DNA of 15,554 nucleotides from Candidatus Zixiibacteriota bacterium (GTDB lineage: Bacteria > Zixibacteria > MSB-5A5 > CAIYYT01): contig CAUJJY010000154.1 of NCBI GenBank assembly GCA_963205155.1, positions 1-15,554 of the forward strand, read 5' to 3'. The translations under genes were made by a program, and so were the position numbers. The stretch's first letter is position 1; each line of letters begins with the position of its first letter. Under the pieces are notes generated by a model that was not told the origin of the DNA, ran no database searches, and was given only the letters and a program-made list of their open reading frames with translations. Positions 1 to 5,948 of this stretch are shown here, in pieces.

Positions 1-1
1 T

Positions 2-247
2 GTTACCCGCGAAATCGACTGGCCGGCCATAACAGATTCATCGCCCAAAGCCTGGACCGCAGCAATTGCCGATCTCAAACGCGCTCACAAGGAATACCAG
101 CGCGTCGCCGACACTATCGGTGAAAGAGAACTCTTTGTGGAATTGCCAGGTCGGGGATTCGATCTCTATCATCTCTATCACGGAATGATCCAACACTGCC
201 TCTACCATGCCGGTCAGATCGCGATACTGAAAAAAGCCTTAGCTTAG
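2..247 (+). CDS. DinB-like (YfiT-type) family protein, C-terminal part
   Basis: This open frame enters from the left edge and stops at TAG 245-247, so about 81 C-terminal residues are visible and the start lies outside. The tail HCLYHAGQIAILKKALA matches the last helix of the DinB/YfiT four-helix fold, where the paired histidines (H-x3-H) are usually metal ligands. The preceding stretch IADLKRAHKEYQRVAD looks like another helix of that bundle. Family members are small metal-binding proteins, some induced by damage and some acting as thiol-dependent transferases; they are unrelated to DNA polymerase IV despite the name. The substrate cannot be told from this fragment. The stop codon overlaps that of the convergent gene on the other strand. 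Family assignment is fairly sure; function is unknown. Confidence 0.7.
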   Translation, partial: VTREIDWPAITDSSPKAWTAAIADLKRAHKEYQRVADTIGERELFVELPGRGFDLYHLYHGMIQHCLYHAGQIAILKKALA

Positions 248-822
248 CGAATCGATAAACTTCCCGGCTGTCGTGCTGATGACTGCAAGAGAAAATCAAG
301 CGTTTCCGGCTGGGCGCCTGCCTCAAGTTCAATTAAGTACTGCTTGCGCCACAGCCCGCCGCCGTAACCACGCAACTTGCCGTTGGCTTCGATAACGCGA
401 TGACAGGGAATCACAATCGACAGATAATTTGCGCCATTCGCTCGTCCCACTGCCCGCGAAGCATTAACGTTCCCCATTCGGCGAGCCAACTCACCGTACG
501 AAATTGTCACTCCATACGGAATTTTCATCAACTGCTCCCAATCGCGTTTTTCAAACGGCGTCCCCTTTACATCTACTGGCACCAAGAACTTCTCGAGCTT
601 TCCCTGGAAGTACTTCTCCAGTTCCGAACGCAACAACTTAAGGTGACGGTTGCTCCCCTCTTCCAATTGCGCACGGTAACGCTTGATCACCCGCTCCTTG
701 ATCCGCTCCACACCGCCCCGATCGTGCCATTCCAAAAAACAGACTCCCGTTTCCGTAGCACCGGCAATCATCTCGCCCAGCGGACTTTCAAAATTACAGT
801 AGACGATCTTAGTTTCGTTCAT
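244..822 (-). CDS. adaB: Methylated-DNA--protein-cysteine methyltransferase (AdaB/Ogt type)
   Basis: A 192-residue suicide repair enzyme that moves the alkyl group from O6-alkylguanine in DNA onto its own cysteine. The diagnostic motif IPCHRV is present, with acceptor Cys140; just before it is the ASRAVGRANGAN stretch that carries the arginine finger and DNA-binding turn, and after it the RGYGGG loop. The N-terminal ribonuclease-like domain covers about residues 1-85. I chose ATG 822 because AGGAG lies 6 nt upstream (829-833); the open frame extends further upstream but only inside adaA. The gene begins 14 nt inside the 3' end of adaA, implying translational coupling in one operon, as in the adaA-adaB arrangement known from Bacillus. 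Its TAA overlaps the stop of the convergent DinB-like gene. Ogt is an equally valid name for the protein itself. Confidence 0.93.
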   Translation of the reverse strand: MNETKIVYCNFESPLGEMIAGATETGVCFLEWHDRGGVERIKERVIKRYRAQLEEGSNRHLKLLRSELEKYFQGKLEKFLVPVDVKGTPFEKRDWEQLMKIPYGVTISYGELARRMGNVNASRAVGRANGANYLSIVIPCHRVIEANGKLRGYGGGLWRKQYLIELEAGAQPETLDFLLQSSARQPGSLSIR

Positions 823-1354
823 AAAAGGCTCCTGGCGGTTTGCCGAATTGTTTTGTAAAAGCATCGCGGAATCCCGATGCCGATTCATAGCCGCATTCGT
901 AACAGGCCGACAAGTAGTCATTCCCCTGCTCGATAAACTCACGCGCAAAGTTCAATCGAATGCGGCGATGAAATCCCAGCGGCGTAGCATTGAGATGCTG
1001 CTTGAAATACCGTCGTATTGTCGAGATGTCGACACCGCTAAGTTTAATCAAGGCAATTTCATTAAGTCGGTCCTGCCGGTGCTCTCGCATGTACCGAAGC
1101 ACCCGGTGCAGCCACTCGGGTAAATAGTCGGGATACCTTTCCGCTGCACAACGCTTGCAGCTTCGCAAACCCGCCGCAATCGCCTCTTCGCGTGTCGAAT
1201 AGAAGACGACATTCTTGAGCAGCGGCTTGCGTGCCTTGCACGACGGCAGGCAGTAGATTCCGGTCGAGTGAACACCAACATAGAACTTGCCATCGAATCC
1301 GGCATCCTTGCCCATCATGGCCTCGACCATTCGGCGATAATCAGCTTGCTTCAT
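809..1354 (-). CDS. adaA: Ada-type methyl-phosphotriester sensor and AraC-family regulator
   Basis: This 181-residue protein corresponds to the N-terminal half of E. coli Ada. Residues 1-78 form the zinc domain with four cysteines (C35, C39, C66, C69); C35, in TGIYCLPSC, aligns with the E. coli Ada cysteine that takes a methyl group from methyl-phosphotriesters and switches the protein to an activator. Residues about 82-180 form an AraC-type double helix-turn-helix ending in the typical FRDAFTKQFGKPPGAF. The O6-methylguanine transferase domain is missing here and is supplied by the overlapping downstream gene. By analogy it should sense alkylation and activate its own operon. The ribosome site before ATG 1354 is weak (GGA only). 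A 13-bp palindrome lies 35-47 nt upstream of the start and could be its operator. Confidence 0.93.
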   Translation of the reverse strand: MKQADYRRMVEAMMGKDAGFDGKFYVGVHSTGIYCLPSCKARKPLLKNVVFYSTREEAIAAGLRSCKRCAAERYPDYLPEWLHRVLRYMREHRQDRLNEIALIKLSGVDISTIRRYFKQHLNATPLGFHRRIRLNFAREFIEQGNDYLSACYECGYESASGFRDAFTKQFGKPPGAFYERN

Positions 1355-1388
1355 GTATCCAAGTTACGGCTGTGCCCCCGTTTCGTCT

Positions 1389-1401
1389 ACCGAATTTCGG
1401 T
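1389..1401. promoter_or_regulatory. Palindrome ACCGAATTTCGGT, possible operator
   Basis: The sequence ACCGAATTTCGGT is a perfect inverted repeat with 6-bp arms around one central base. It lies in the 221-bp divergent intergenic region, 35-47 nt before the adaA start and about 100 nt before the -10 box of the lipoprotein gene. Position and symmetry suit a regulator site, but a 13-bp palindrome may occur by chance and no matching regulator is evident. Confidence 0.3.
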
Positions 1402-1496
1402 CAAGGAATTGTCCAAAACACGATATTTTGCGGCCGTCATCCTACGGCGATGGCCGTTGCCTGCGTCAATCTACTTTTCAGGATCTTGAACATCAC

Positions 1497-1526
1497 TTAC
1501 TTAATTCATTGCCCACCTCGTATAAT
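1497..1526 (+). promoter_or_regulatory. Promoter candidate for the lipoprotein gene
   Basis: A perfect TATAAT -10 hexamer lies at 1521-1526, followed by a 49-nt leader to the ATG at 1576. The best-placed -35 is TTACTT at 1497-1502 with an 18-nt spacer, which is a poor match, so the call rests on the -10 box and its location. Confidence 0.45.
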
Positions 1527-1575
1527 TGGAGAATCTGTTTCTGCAGATGTTGAACCCGTGAAAGGAATTAACGAA

Positions 1576-2208
1576 ATGAAGATTTGTCGGCTTCTCGGTG
1601 CAATGTGCGCGCTGGCGGCATTGATGACACTGGTCTCTTGTGCCTCTCGCAGCTCGCTTAGTAGCTGGTACGATCAGAACTACCGCTCTGCCGGGTTTAA
1701 GAATATCTGCGTACTGATGCGCAATGATGATCTCAGCATCCGGCGCGACGTCGAAAAAGGCGTCGTCGAGAAACTCTCCCAACAGGGCATTCGGGCAATA
1801 TCCAGCCTTGACGTGATTTCACCCTCCGACAAGCGAGTCCGTGAACAACTGGAATCGACTTTTGACAGCCTCGGCGTCGATGCAATCATGATTATCCGGG
1901 AGACTGGTCAGGAAGACCTCGAAGAGTTCGTCCCGGAAACAACTTATTACAAAGTATACGATGATATCTTCAACGAAGGCCGGGTAGAGAAGACGACCGA
2001 GGGTGGTTACTGGGAAAAAGCTGGAGTTGTCTACTTCACGAAGACAAGCCTCTTTGCCAATGATACAGACAAATTGGTTTGGGAAGGTAGATCGCAAACT
2101 GCTTATGACGGCGACCGCAATGCCTCCGTTGGATCCTTCGCCAAGGAAGTCGTCAATGACCTCGTTGCGCATAATCTCTTGTCCACTCCGCGAAAGGACT
2201 CGAAGTAG
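1576..2208 (+). CDS. Putative lipoprotein of unknown family
   Basis: A 210-residue protein with a signal peptide of the lipoprotein class: positive start MKICR, hydrophobic core, then lipobox LVSC with the lipidated cysteine at 22. The residue after Cys is Ala, which in enterobacterial rules favours the outer membrane. The mature part begins with a Ser-rich linker and shows alternating strands and helices, for example NICVLM, then VEKGVVEKLSQQGI and LGVDAIMIIRETGQ. That order resembles lipoproteins predicting a nucleoside-like alpha/beta fold (DUF4136- or CsgG-like), but I do not recognise a defined family. ATG 1576 was chosen since AAGGA lies 9 nt before it and the signal peptide begins there; an in-frame GTG at 1558 is an alternative. 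It is monocistronic and divergent from adaA. No catalytic motif is visible. Confidence 0.8.
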   Translation: MKICRLLGAMCALAALMTLVSCASRSSLSSWYDQNYRSAGFKNICVLMRNDDLSIRRDVEKGVVEKLSQQGIRAISSLDVISPSDKRVREQLESTFDSLGVDAIMIIRETGQEDLEEFVPETTYYKVYDDIFNEGRVEKTTEGGYWEKAGVVYFTKTSLFANDTDKLVWEGRSQTAYDGDRNASVGSFAKEVVNDLVAHNLLSTPRKDSK

Positions 2209-2545
2209 CCCACTATTGAATTTGGAGATTCTCGAAAACGCCTGTCAATCAGGAAGTCGGCTAAGAATCACCAAGAAGACCGCCAGCGAGGCATATGAAA
2301 GCAATAAATGGGGACGCGTGAGCGTGCGGAGAGTAAACATTGTTAGCTCCAATTGACTCTTGTAGATACGAAGTAGTAATTACAGGTGGGAAAGTGGCAG
2401 AAAACATGCCAATTCAATGTTGAAACTTCTTTACCCGTAACAATCGCCGCACCAACAGCTCCCACATCGCCACATTCTGGGAGTATTGGCAGGAGGCGTT
2501 ACTGCTGTTCAGTTTCCGGATTCTGTGCAATCCCTGCCGCGAAAC
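2209..2545. other. Intergenic region, no gene recognised
   Basis: This 337-bp stretch lies between the lipoprotein gene and the end of the thioredoxin-like gene, whose 3' ends face each other. I see no convincing coding frame, RNA gene or terminator. The only signal is a promoter-like pair on the plus strand, TTGACT (2353-2358) and AGTAAT (2375-2380) with a 16-nt spacer. It would transcribe antisense into the thioredoxin-like gene. Confidence 0.5.
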
Positions 2546-3109
2546 CTACATCGACATCTGCTTCTTCAGCTCGTCCACTTCAAAAGATACCCGCGCATCA
2601 AAAGTATACATCTTGACATCACCGGTCTTGCCCACTACGACGACCAGCGGGAACTCCGCAACGCCGTAGTTGCGCATGAATACCATGCCCGTGTCGGCAT
2701 AAATTGGGAAAGTCAAGCCGCGTTTCTTTGCATATGTCTGTACATACTGGGGCTCTTCAAAACTGACGCCGATAACTTGATCCTCGGCGATCGCTCCCGA
2801 GTTGATCAATTCCTGCCACTTCTGTGTCATTGTCTCGCACGGCGGACATCCGACTTCCATGAACAGGAACACCGACCCGTCTCCGGCAATCATTTCGCCG
2901 GTGCGCACTTGACTTGAATCGGCTGTCATCAGTTCCAGATCGGGGAACATCGTCCCTACTTGCAGTTGCGAAGTCGGTCCGGCACTTTGCAGGAATTCGC
3001 TGTCTTGCGAGGCCTGCATCGTCTTGAACGACATGCCGAGATACATTCCCACCCCGGCGACAACCAGCACCAATACTCCAACACCAATATTCTTCAGCAG
3101 CTTGTTCAT
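2546..3109 (-). CDS. Membrane-anchored thioredoxin-like protein (TlpA/ResA type) with CPPC motif
   Basis: A 187-residue protein with an uncleaved-looking signal anchor (about residues 8-27, no lipobox cysteine) followed by a thioredoxin fold outside the membrane. The redox motif is CPPC (Cys88-Cys91) in FMEVGCPPCETM, and the cis-proline of the fold is Pro154 in VAEFPLVVVV. The MFPDLEL entry to the first strand is typical of TlpA/ResA/redoxin proteins, which reduce or shuffle disulfides in exported proteins or in cytochrome c maturation. No cytochrome maturation genes are next to it. Upstream on the same strand is the exported cysteine-rich peptide, with a hairpin terminator between the two, so co-transcription would need read-through. 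The start at ATG 3109 has a weak ribosome site. Fold and active site are clear; the client is unknown. Confidence 0.87.
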   Translation of the reverse strand: MNKLLKNIGVGVLVLVVAGVGMYLGMSFKTMQASQDSEFLQSAGPTSQLQVGTMFPDLELMTADSSQVRTGEMIAGDGSVFLFMEVGCPPCETMTQKWQELINSGAIAEDQVIGVSFEEPQYVQTYAKKRGLTFPIYADTGMVFMRNYGVAEFPLVVVVGKTGDVKMYTFDARVSFEVDELKKQMSM

Positions 3110-3155
3110 CTTCAGTTGATTGCGCCCGCACGGGGCATGAATTTGTGGTTACCGA

Positions 3156-3200
3156 TAAAAATCCCACGGAAGCTCAAACTCATTTCAAGCTCCCGTGGGG
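3156..3200 (-). terminator. Rho-independent terminator after the cysteine-rich peptide gene
   Basis: The arms CCCACGG-A-AGCT (3163-3174) and AGCT-C-CCGTGGG (3188-3199) form a stem of 7 plus 4 bp with one mismatch and a 13-nt loop. Read on the minus strand it is followed by ATTTTTA. It starts about 47 nt after the peptide stop and lies before the thioredoxin-like gene. On the plus strand the trailing bases are GCGTTTTGC, a weaker signal. Confidence 0.7.
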
Positions 3201-3246
3201 CGTTTTGCATCCACCGACCCTGTATTTCAAGGCCAATAGATGGCAG

Positions 3247-3453
3247 TTAGCACGTAATGATTGCCGGGCAATAAATCACGCCGCCGGCCGGCTTACAGGT
3301 TTCCACGCCAAAGCTGTTGATACAGCATTTCAACGGGGCACCGGTGCAGCTACATTTGTAGTAGCAAGGACCTGCTTCAGCCGCCGGGCTGGTTGTACCG
3401 AAAATAAACGCGGCGACGAAAACGACGAGGAGAATTCCAAGGACTTTACGCAT
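3247..3453 (-). CDS. Small exported cysteine-rich peptide, unknown function
   Basis: A 68-residue precursor. Residues 1-27 are a signal peptide: MRK, a long hydrophobic core, and a signal peptidase I site AEA|G. The predicted mature peptide is about 41 residues with eight cysteines, at 30, 34, 36, 43, 44, 53, 62 and 68, the last being the C-terminal residue. Spacing is C-x3-C-x1-C-x6-CC-x8-C-x8-C-x5-C, suggesting up to four disulfides or metal binding. The start is ATG 3453, set by AAGGAGGTGA at 3458-3467; an in-frame ATG at 3471 lies upstream of that site. Its own promoter candidate and a terminator make it a short single-gene unit. The neighbouring thioredoxin-like protein could act on its disulfides, but this is inference. 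I recognise no family; a defensin-like or bacteriocin-like peptide, a metal-binding peptide or a structural peptide are all possible. Confidence 0.75.
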   Translation of the reverse strand: MRKVLGILLVVFVAAFIFGTTSPAAEAGPCYYKCSCTGAPLKCCINSFGVETCKPAGGVIYCPAIITC

Positions 3454-3457
3454 AGTC

Positions 3458-3467
3458 TCACCTCCTT
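3458..3467 (-). promoter_or_regulatory. Strong Shine-Dalgarno site AAGGAGGTGA
   Basis: AAGGAGGTGA is an almost complete complement of the 16S rRNA tail. The core AGGAGG ends 7 nt before ATG 3453. It decides that start over the in-frame ATG at 3471 and suggests high translation of the peptide. Confidence 0.85.
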
Positions 3468-3491
3468 CCATGTAAAGTTGAATGAACGAAG

Positions 3492-3518
3492 ATAATACCG
3501 ACCCAAGATGTCCGTCAA
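3492..3518 (-). promoter_or_regulatory. Promoter candidate for the cysteine-rich peptide gene
   Basis: On the minus strand TTGACG (3513-3518) and TATTAT (3492-3497) each match the sigma-70 hexamers at five of six bases, but the spacer is short at 15 nt. The predicted transcript would begin near 3485, giving a leader of about 30 nt that includes the strong ribosome site. Confidence 0.45.
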
Positions 3519-3647
3519 GTATTTTTATTCACGGCCGTTGACTCACCGCAAATATCCTTGCACTTCCAGCCGATATACTTAGCGTAGTGTCATATTTCTC
3601 ATGGACTTGACCACCGCTCACGTCAGGGATGACAGGAGAAGCTTCGT

Positions 3648-5822
3648 TTGCAAAAGGTAAAATTCTGTTTCGGGATACATAATCACCAACCGGTCGGCAA
3701 TTTCGGCTGGGTGATCGAAGACGCCTACCAGAAATCCTATTTCCCCTTCCTTCAAATGCTGGAGCGCTTTCCCGCAATCCGTATTTCCCTGCATTTCACC
3801 GGCATCCTCTACGACTGGATCAAGCAATACCATCCCGAATGCTTCGATCTGATCCGCATTATGAAGGATCGCGGACAGCTTGAACTGCTCACCGGAGGAT
3901 TCTACGAGCCGATTCTTCCGGCCATTCCGGATCGCGATAAAGTCGGCCAAATCCAGATGCAATCCGATTTTGTCGAACGTGAATTCGGCGTGCGGCCAAC
4001 CGGAATGTGGCTGGCAGAACGCGTCTGGGAACCCGGACTCGCGAAGCATCTCAACCAGGCAGGCGTCAAATATACGATTCTTGACGATATCCACTTCCGT
4101 TACGCGGGACTCGAAGAATCACAATTGGACGGCTACTACGTTACTGAAGATCAAGGTTTCCAGATCGCTCTCTTTCCCATCGCCAAGAAACTGCGTTACA
4201 CGATTCCATTTGCGGACCCCGAAGACACCATTGCCTATCTCCGCAGCCTTGCCACCGAATCAGGCAACAGCATTGCGGTCTATGCCGACGACGGCGAAAA
4301 ATTCGGTGTCTGGCCGAAGACCTATGAACACTGTTTCCTCGACGGCTGGCTCGAGCGGTTCTTGTCGATGCTCTGTGACAATCTCGATTGGATCGAGATG
4401 ACCACCTTCAGTGAGGCGCTTTCTTCCGTCCCCGCCCGCGGTCGAGTGTATTTGCCGACGGCGTCCTACTCCGAAATGAATGAATGGGCGATGCCGGTCG
4501 CTGCCATCGAGCGATACGAATATTTCGTGCACAAATTGAAAGCCGCAAGCCTCTTTGACCAATTTGAACCGTTCGTCAAAGGCGGATTCTGGCGCAACTT
4601 CCAGACCAAGTATGACGAAAGCAATAATCTACATAAACGCATGCTGCTGGTCAGCAACCTGCTGGAACGTAGTCGCGAGAAATTGTCGCCGACCGTCTAC
4701 GAGCAAGCACGCAAACTGCTCTATGCCGGCCAGTGTAACTGCCCCTACTGGCACGGCGTCTTCGGAGGCCTCTACCTTCCGCATCTTCGCGGAGCCGTCT
4801 ATCAGGAGCTTGTCGCCGCCGAAGCGTTAATAAACTCAGCGCTTGTTAGCCCGCAAAGCACACGAATCGAGAATTCGGACTTTGATTGCGACGGCCGTAA
4901 TGAGATTATCATCACCACTCCTGCCCTCAAGGCAATTGTTGCCCCCCAAGTCGGCGGAATGATTACTGAGCTCGATCATTTCGGCATTGCCAAGAATCTT
5001 GTCGATCTCGTTGGTCGGCGCAAGGAAGGCTACCACAATAAGCTCCTTAACCGCCACGAGTCAACAGGCGCCGCTGCTACCAAGTCGATTCATGATCTGG
5101 TTCTCGTGAAAGAAGAAGGACTCGAGAGTCTTCTCCTCGAAGATCACTATCGCCGGGGTTTGTTCATTGATCACATCTTCAGTGAATCAGCAACCCGGAA
5201 TGACTTCGAATGCGGCAAGCTCGCTTCGCTGATTGGCCACTGCCAACAACCTTACACTGACTCCGCCGAGTCGGATGCAAATTCAGCATCGGTAAAACTG
5301 ACTCGAACCAACCAGGTCATTTCTACGCACGGCTCCGCCGACATCGAGATCGTTAAAACTCTCAAGTTCGCGCCAAAGCCGGTCGGCGTCGTTGCTCAAT
5401 ACGAACTCCGCAATCGCAGTAACCAGAATCTTGCCTTCACCTTCGGTTGCGAGTCCGGCCTTGGAAGTTACCCCTTTCCAAGTACCGAGTCCTTCCTGGT
5501 CGGTAGTGTCGGCGAACGCCTCGATCTCAACTCCGGACACGAACTAAAGAACAGCCGCGACATCGCAATCTATAGCCGTCTCTATCGGTTCCTCTTGAGA
5601 ATCTCTTCCAATCGCGACGCGACGATCTGGGCTCACCCACTTTGGACCGTTTCGCTGTCCGAGGGCGGTTTCGAAAAAGTCCTGCAGGGTACAATCATCC
5701 TCCTCCGTTGGCCCATCAACCTTGCTCCGGGTGAGGTCTGGACTGCCGAAATCGGCCTCGAAACTCACATGAAGATTGAAGAAGCGGCAATCTCCGGTCG
5801 CCAATTTACGCCATCCTCTTAA
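3648..5822 (+). CDS. GH57 4-alpha-glucanotransferase-like enzyme (alpha-amylase superfamily GH57)
   Basis: A 724-residue cytoplasmic enzyme (no signal peptide) resembling the archaeal Thermococcus 4-alpha-glucanotransferase along its whole length. The GH57 barrel starts with GIHNHQPVGNFGWV; the nucleophile is Glu124 in MWLAERVW, and the acid/base aspartate lies in ADDGEKFGVWP (Asp214/Asp215). NCPYWHGVFGGLYLPHLR marks the helical domain following the barrel (DUF1925-like), and the remainder (from about 400) is the beta-rich DUF1926-like domain, beginning near SDFDCDGRNEIII. It is expected to transfer maltooligosaccharide segments between alpha-1,4-glucans, in glycogen or maltodextrin turnover. 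The start is TTG 3648, with AGGAG at 3634-3638, 9 nt upstream; the protein then begins exactly where relatives do. It is longer than the roughly 660-residue archaeal enzyme, mainly in the C-terminal part. No other glycogen gene is adjacent. Amylase activity is an alternative. Confidence 0.9.
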   Translation: MQKVKFCFGIHNHQPVGNFGWVIEDAYQKSYFPFLQMLERFPAIRISLHFTGILYDWIKQYHPECFDLIRIMKDRGQLELLTGGFYEPILPAIPDRDKVGQIQMQSDFVEREFGVRPTGMWLAERVWEPGLAKHLNQAGVKYTILDDIHFRYAGLEESQLDGYYVTEDQGFQIALFPIAKKLRYTIPFADPEDTIAYLRSLATESGNSIAVYADDGEKFGVWPKTYEHCFLDGWLERFLSMLCDNLDWIEMTTFSEALSSVPARGRVYLPTASYSEMNEWAMPVAAIERYEYFVHKLKAASLFDQFEPFVKGGFWRNFQTKYDESNNLHKRMLLVSNLLERSREKLSPTVYEQARKLLYAGQCNCPYWHGVFGGLYLPHLRGAVYQELVAAEALINSALVSPQSTRIENSDFDCDGRNEIIITTPALKAIVAPQVGGMITELDHFGIAKNLVDLVGRRKEGYHNKLLNRHESTGAAATKSIHDLVLVKEEGLESLLLEDHYRRGLFIDHIFSESATRNDFECGKLASLIGHCQQPYTDSAESDANSASVKLTRTNQVISTHGSADIEIVKTLKFAPKPVGVVAQYELRNRSNQNLAFTFGCESGLGSYPFPSTESFLVGSVGERLDLNSGHELKNSRDIAIYSRLYRFLLRISSNRDATIWAHPLWTVSLSEGGFEKVLQGTIILLRWPINLAPGEVWTAEIGLETHMKIEEAAISGRQFTPSS

Positions 5823-5948
5823 TGAGGACCAAAATCAGCTATTCTCCGTTAATTCTGCAAAAAATCACTGTCAAGAATCGGCGTTTTTGGCGTTATATGA
5901 TGAAATGCAGAATGTCGCCGAACGTCTAAACATAGTGGAATCTCCCTC

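Noticed and set aside
400..858. Plus-strand open frame of 152 residues
   Set aside because: It lies antisense to adaB, whose PCHRV and flanking motifs are unmistakable; the product has no recognisable features.
1231..1575. Upstream extension of the lipoprotein frame
   Set aside because: The added residues overlap adaA and would bury the signal peptide; ribosome site and TATAAT box support ATG 1576.
2386..2917. Plus-strand open frames of 76 and 143 residues
   Set aside because: Most of each lies antisense to the thioredoxin-like gene, and neither has a convincing start or motif.
3538..3579. TTGACT and TATACT as a promoter for the GH57 gene
   Set aside because: The hexamers are 30 nt apart, far beyond a usable spacer, and no suitable -35 fits the TATACT box.
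3648..5822. GH57 enzyme as a branching enzyme
   Set aside because: The N-terminal sequence, domain order and C-terminal beta domain follow the Thermococcus 4-alpha-glucanotransferase, not the GH57 branching enzymes.
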